In this document: piece after piece, positions 12,420-12,474 of the stretch
How positions within the stretch are numbered: position 1 is the first letter of the stretch
Layout of the letters: every line of letters begins with the position of its first letter
NCBI GenBank assembly: GCA_045120955.1
Contig: JBGVFH010000042.1
Coordinates: forward strand, 1-12,474
Length of the DNA stretch: 12,474 bases
Direction: 5' to 3'
Origin: JAZMZS01 sp045120955
GTDB taxonomy: Bacteria; Bacillota; Clostridia; Oscillospirales; CAG-272
Notes under the pieces: generated by a model
Seen by the model: the letters and a program-made list of their open reading frames with translations, nothing else
Databases searched by the model: none
What the model was told of the DNA's origin: nothing
Translations under genes and position numbers: made by a program

Positions 12420-12474
12420 ATGACAACAGAAAACAAAATAAACGGGCAAACAATAAATAACGAACTCATCACAG
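12420..12474 (+). CDS. Start of a further element gene (18 codons, cut by window edge)
   Basis: An excellent ribosome site, GGAAAGGAG (12403-12411), precedes the ATG at 12420. The visible peptide MTTENKINGQTINNELIT stays open to the edge. This polar start is not enough for identification; a second TnpW-type protein would fit the setting but is a guess. Confidence 0.6.
   Translation, partial: MTTENKINGQTINNELIT

Larger units (their letters stand above)
6048..12474 (+). mobile_element. Left part of an integrative conjugative or mobilizable element (runs off the right edge)
   Basis: The co-linear plus-strand set of a TnpV partner, tnpV, a cargo operon, an oriT-like region, mobC, a MOBP relaxase, a ParB-like gene and a TnpW-like gene is typical of Clostridia conjugative or mobilizable elements. 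The left boundary is unresolved: it could be anywhere between the GH43 stop (5811) and 6047, and no attachment-site repeat could be identified with the right end absent. Integrase, VirD4-like coupling protein and mating-pair genes, if present, lie outside the window. Confidence 0.75.

Overview
The window looks like chromosomal DNA of a fibre-degrading, low-to-medium GC Firmicute, most likely a gut or rumen Clostridia of the Ruminococcus/Oscillospiraceae type. The grounds are strong AGGAGG-type ribosome sites, consensus sigma-A promoters, a GH43 glycosidase, a PFL/ACT gene pair, and a set of TnpV/MobC/relaxase/ParB/TnpW-like genes of the kind carried by clostridial integrative or mobilizable elements. 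This placement is inferred from protein content; no rRNA or tRNA is present.

Layout. (1) 1-256: the 5' end of an IS1182-family insertion sequence on the minus strand, cut by the window edge, with its own promoter and terminator-like hairpins between the transposase and the outside. (2) 368-815, minus: a small secreted protein gene broken by one frameshift just after the signal peptide. (3) 1055-2701, minus: an ACT-domain/PFL-family (UPF0237/UPF0210) operon. It diverges from a plus-strand MscS-type mechanosensitive channel gene (2875-3684); both have readable promoters. (4) 3844-5811, plus: an intracellular GH43 protein with two apparent beta-rich N-terminal domains. It has a Gly where the second catalytic-site Asp is expected. 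(5) 5812-6047: a junction with two strong hairpins and an IS-end-like motif. (6) 6048-12474, plus: part of a conjugative or mobilizable element that runs off the right edge.

The element opens with a 61-aa protein and tnpV. Next is a cargo operon: a lipoprotein made of two tandem 137-aa repeats, then a zinc-ribbon membrane protein. This operon sits behind a promoter (6804-6832), a roughly 150-nt RNA predicted to fold almost completely (6841-6991) and an intrinsic terminator (7017-7048). The lipoprotein start codon is only 20 nt after the terminator, so its expression from this promoter must depend on read-through. I regard this as the best candidate for an undescribed regulatory system here.

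After the cargo comes an 890-bp stretch without a large gene (8598-9487). It holds a promoter with a LexA-like palindrome, a small ORF without an ATG, a long structured terminator, direct repeats, and a cluster of inverted repeats that is the probable oriT. Then follow mobC, a MOBP-type relaxase, a ParB-like protein and a TnpW-like protein in a tightly spaced operon, and the first 18 codons of another gene.

Working together: MobC and the relaxase would process the oriT just upstream; the ParB-like and TnpV/TnpW-like proteins are accessory to the element; the lipoprotein/zinc-ribbon pair is passenger DNA that probably acts at the cell envelope. No integrase, coupling protein or type IV secretion gene is in view, so whether the element is self-transmissible cannot be judged.
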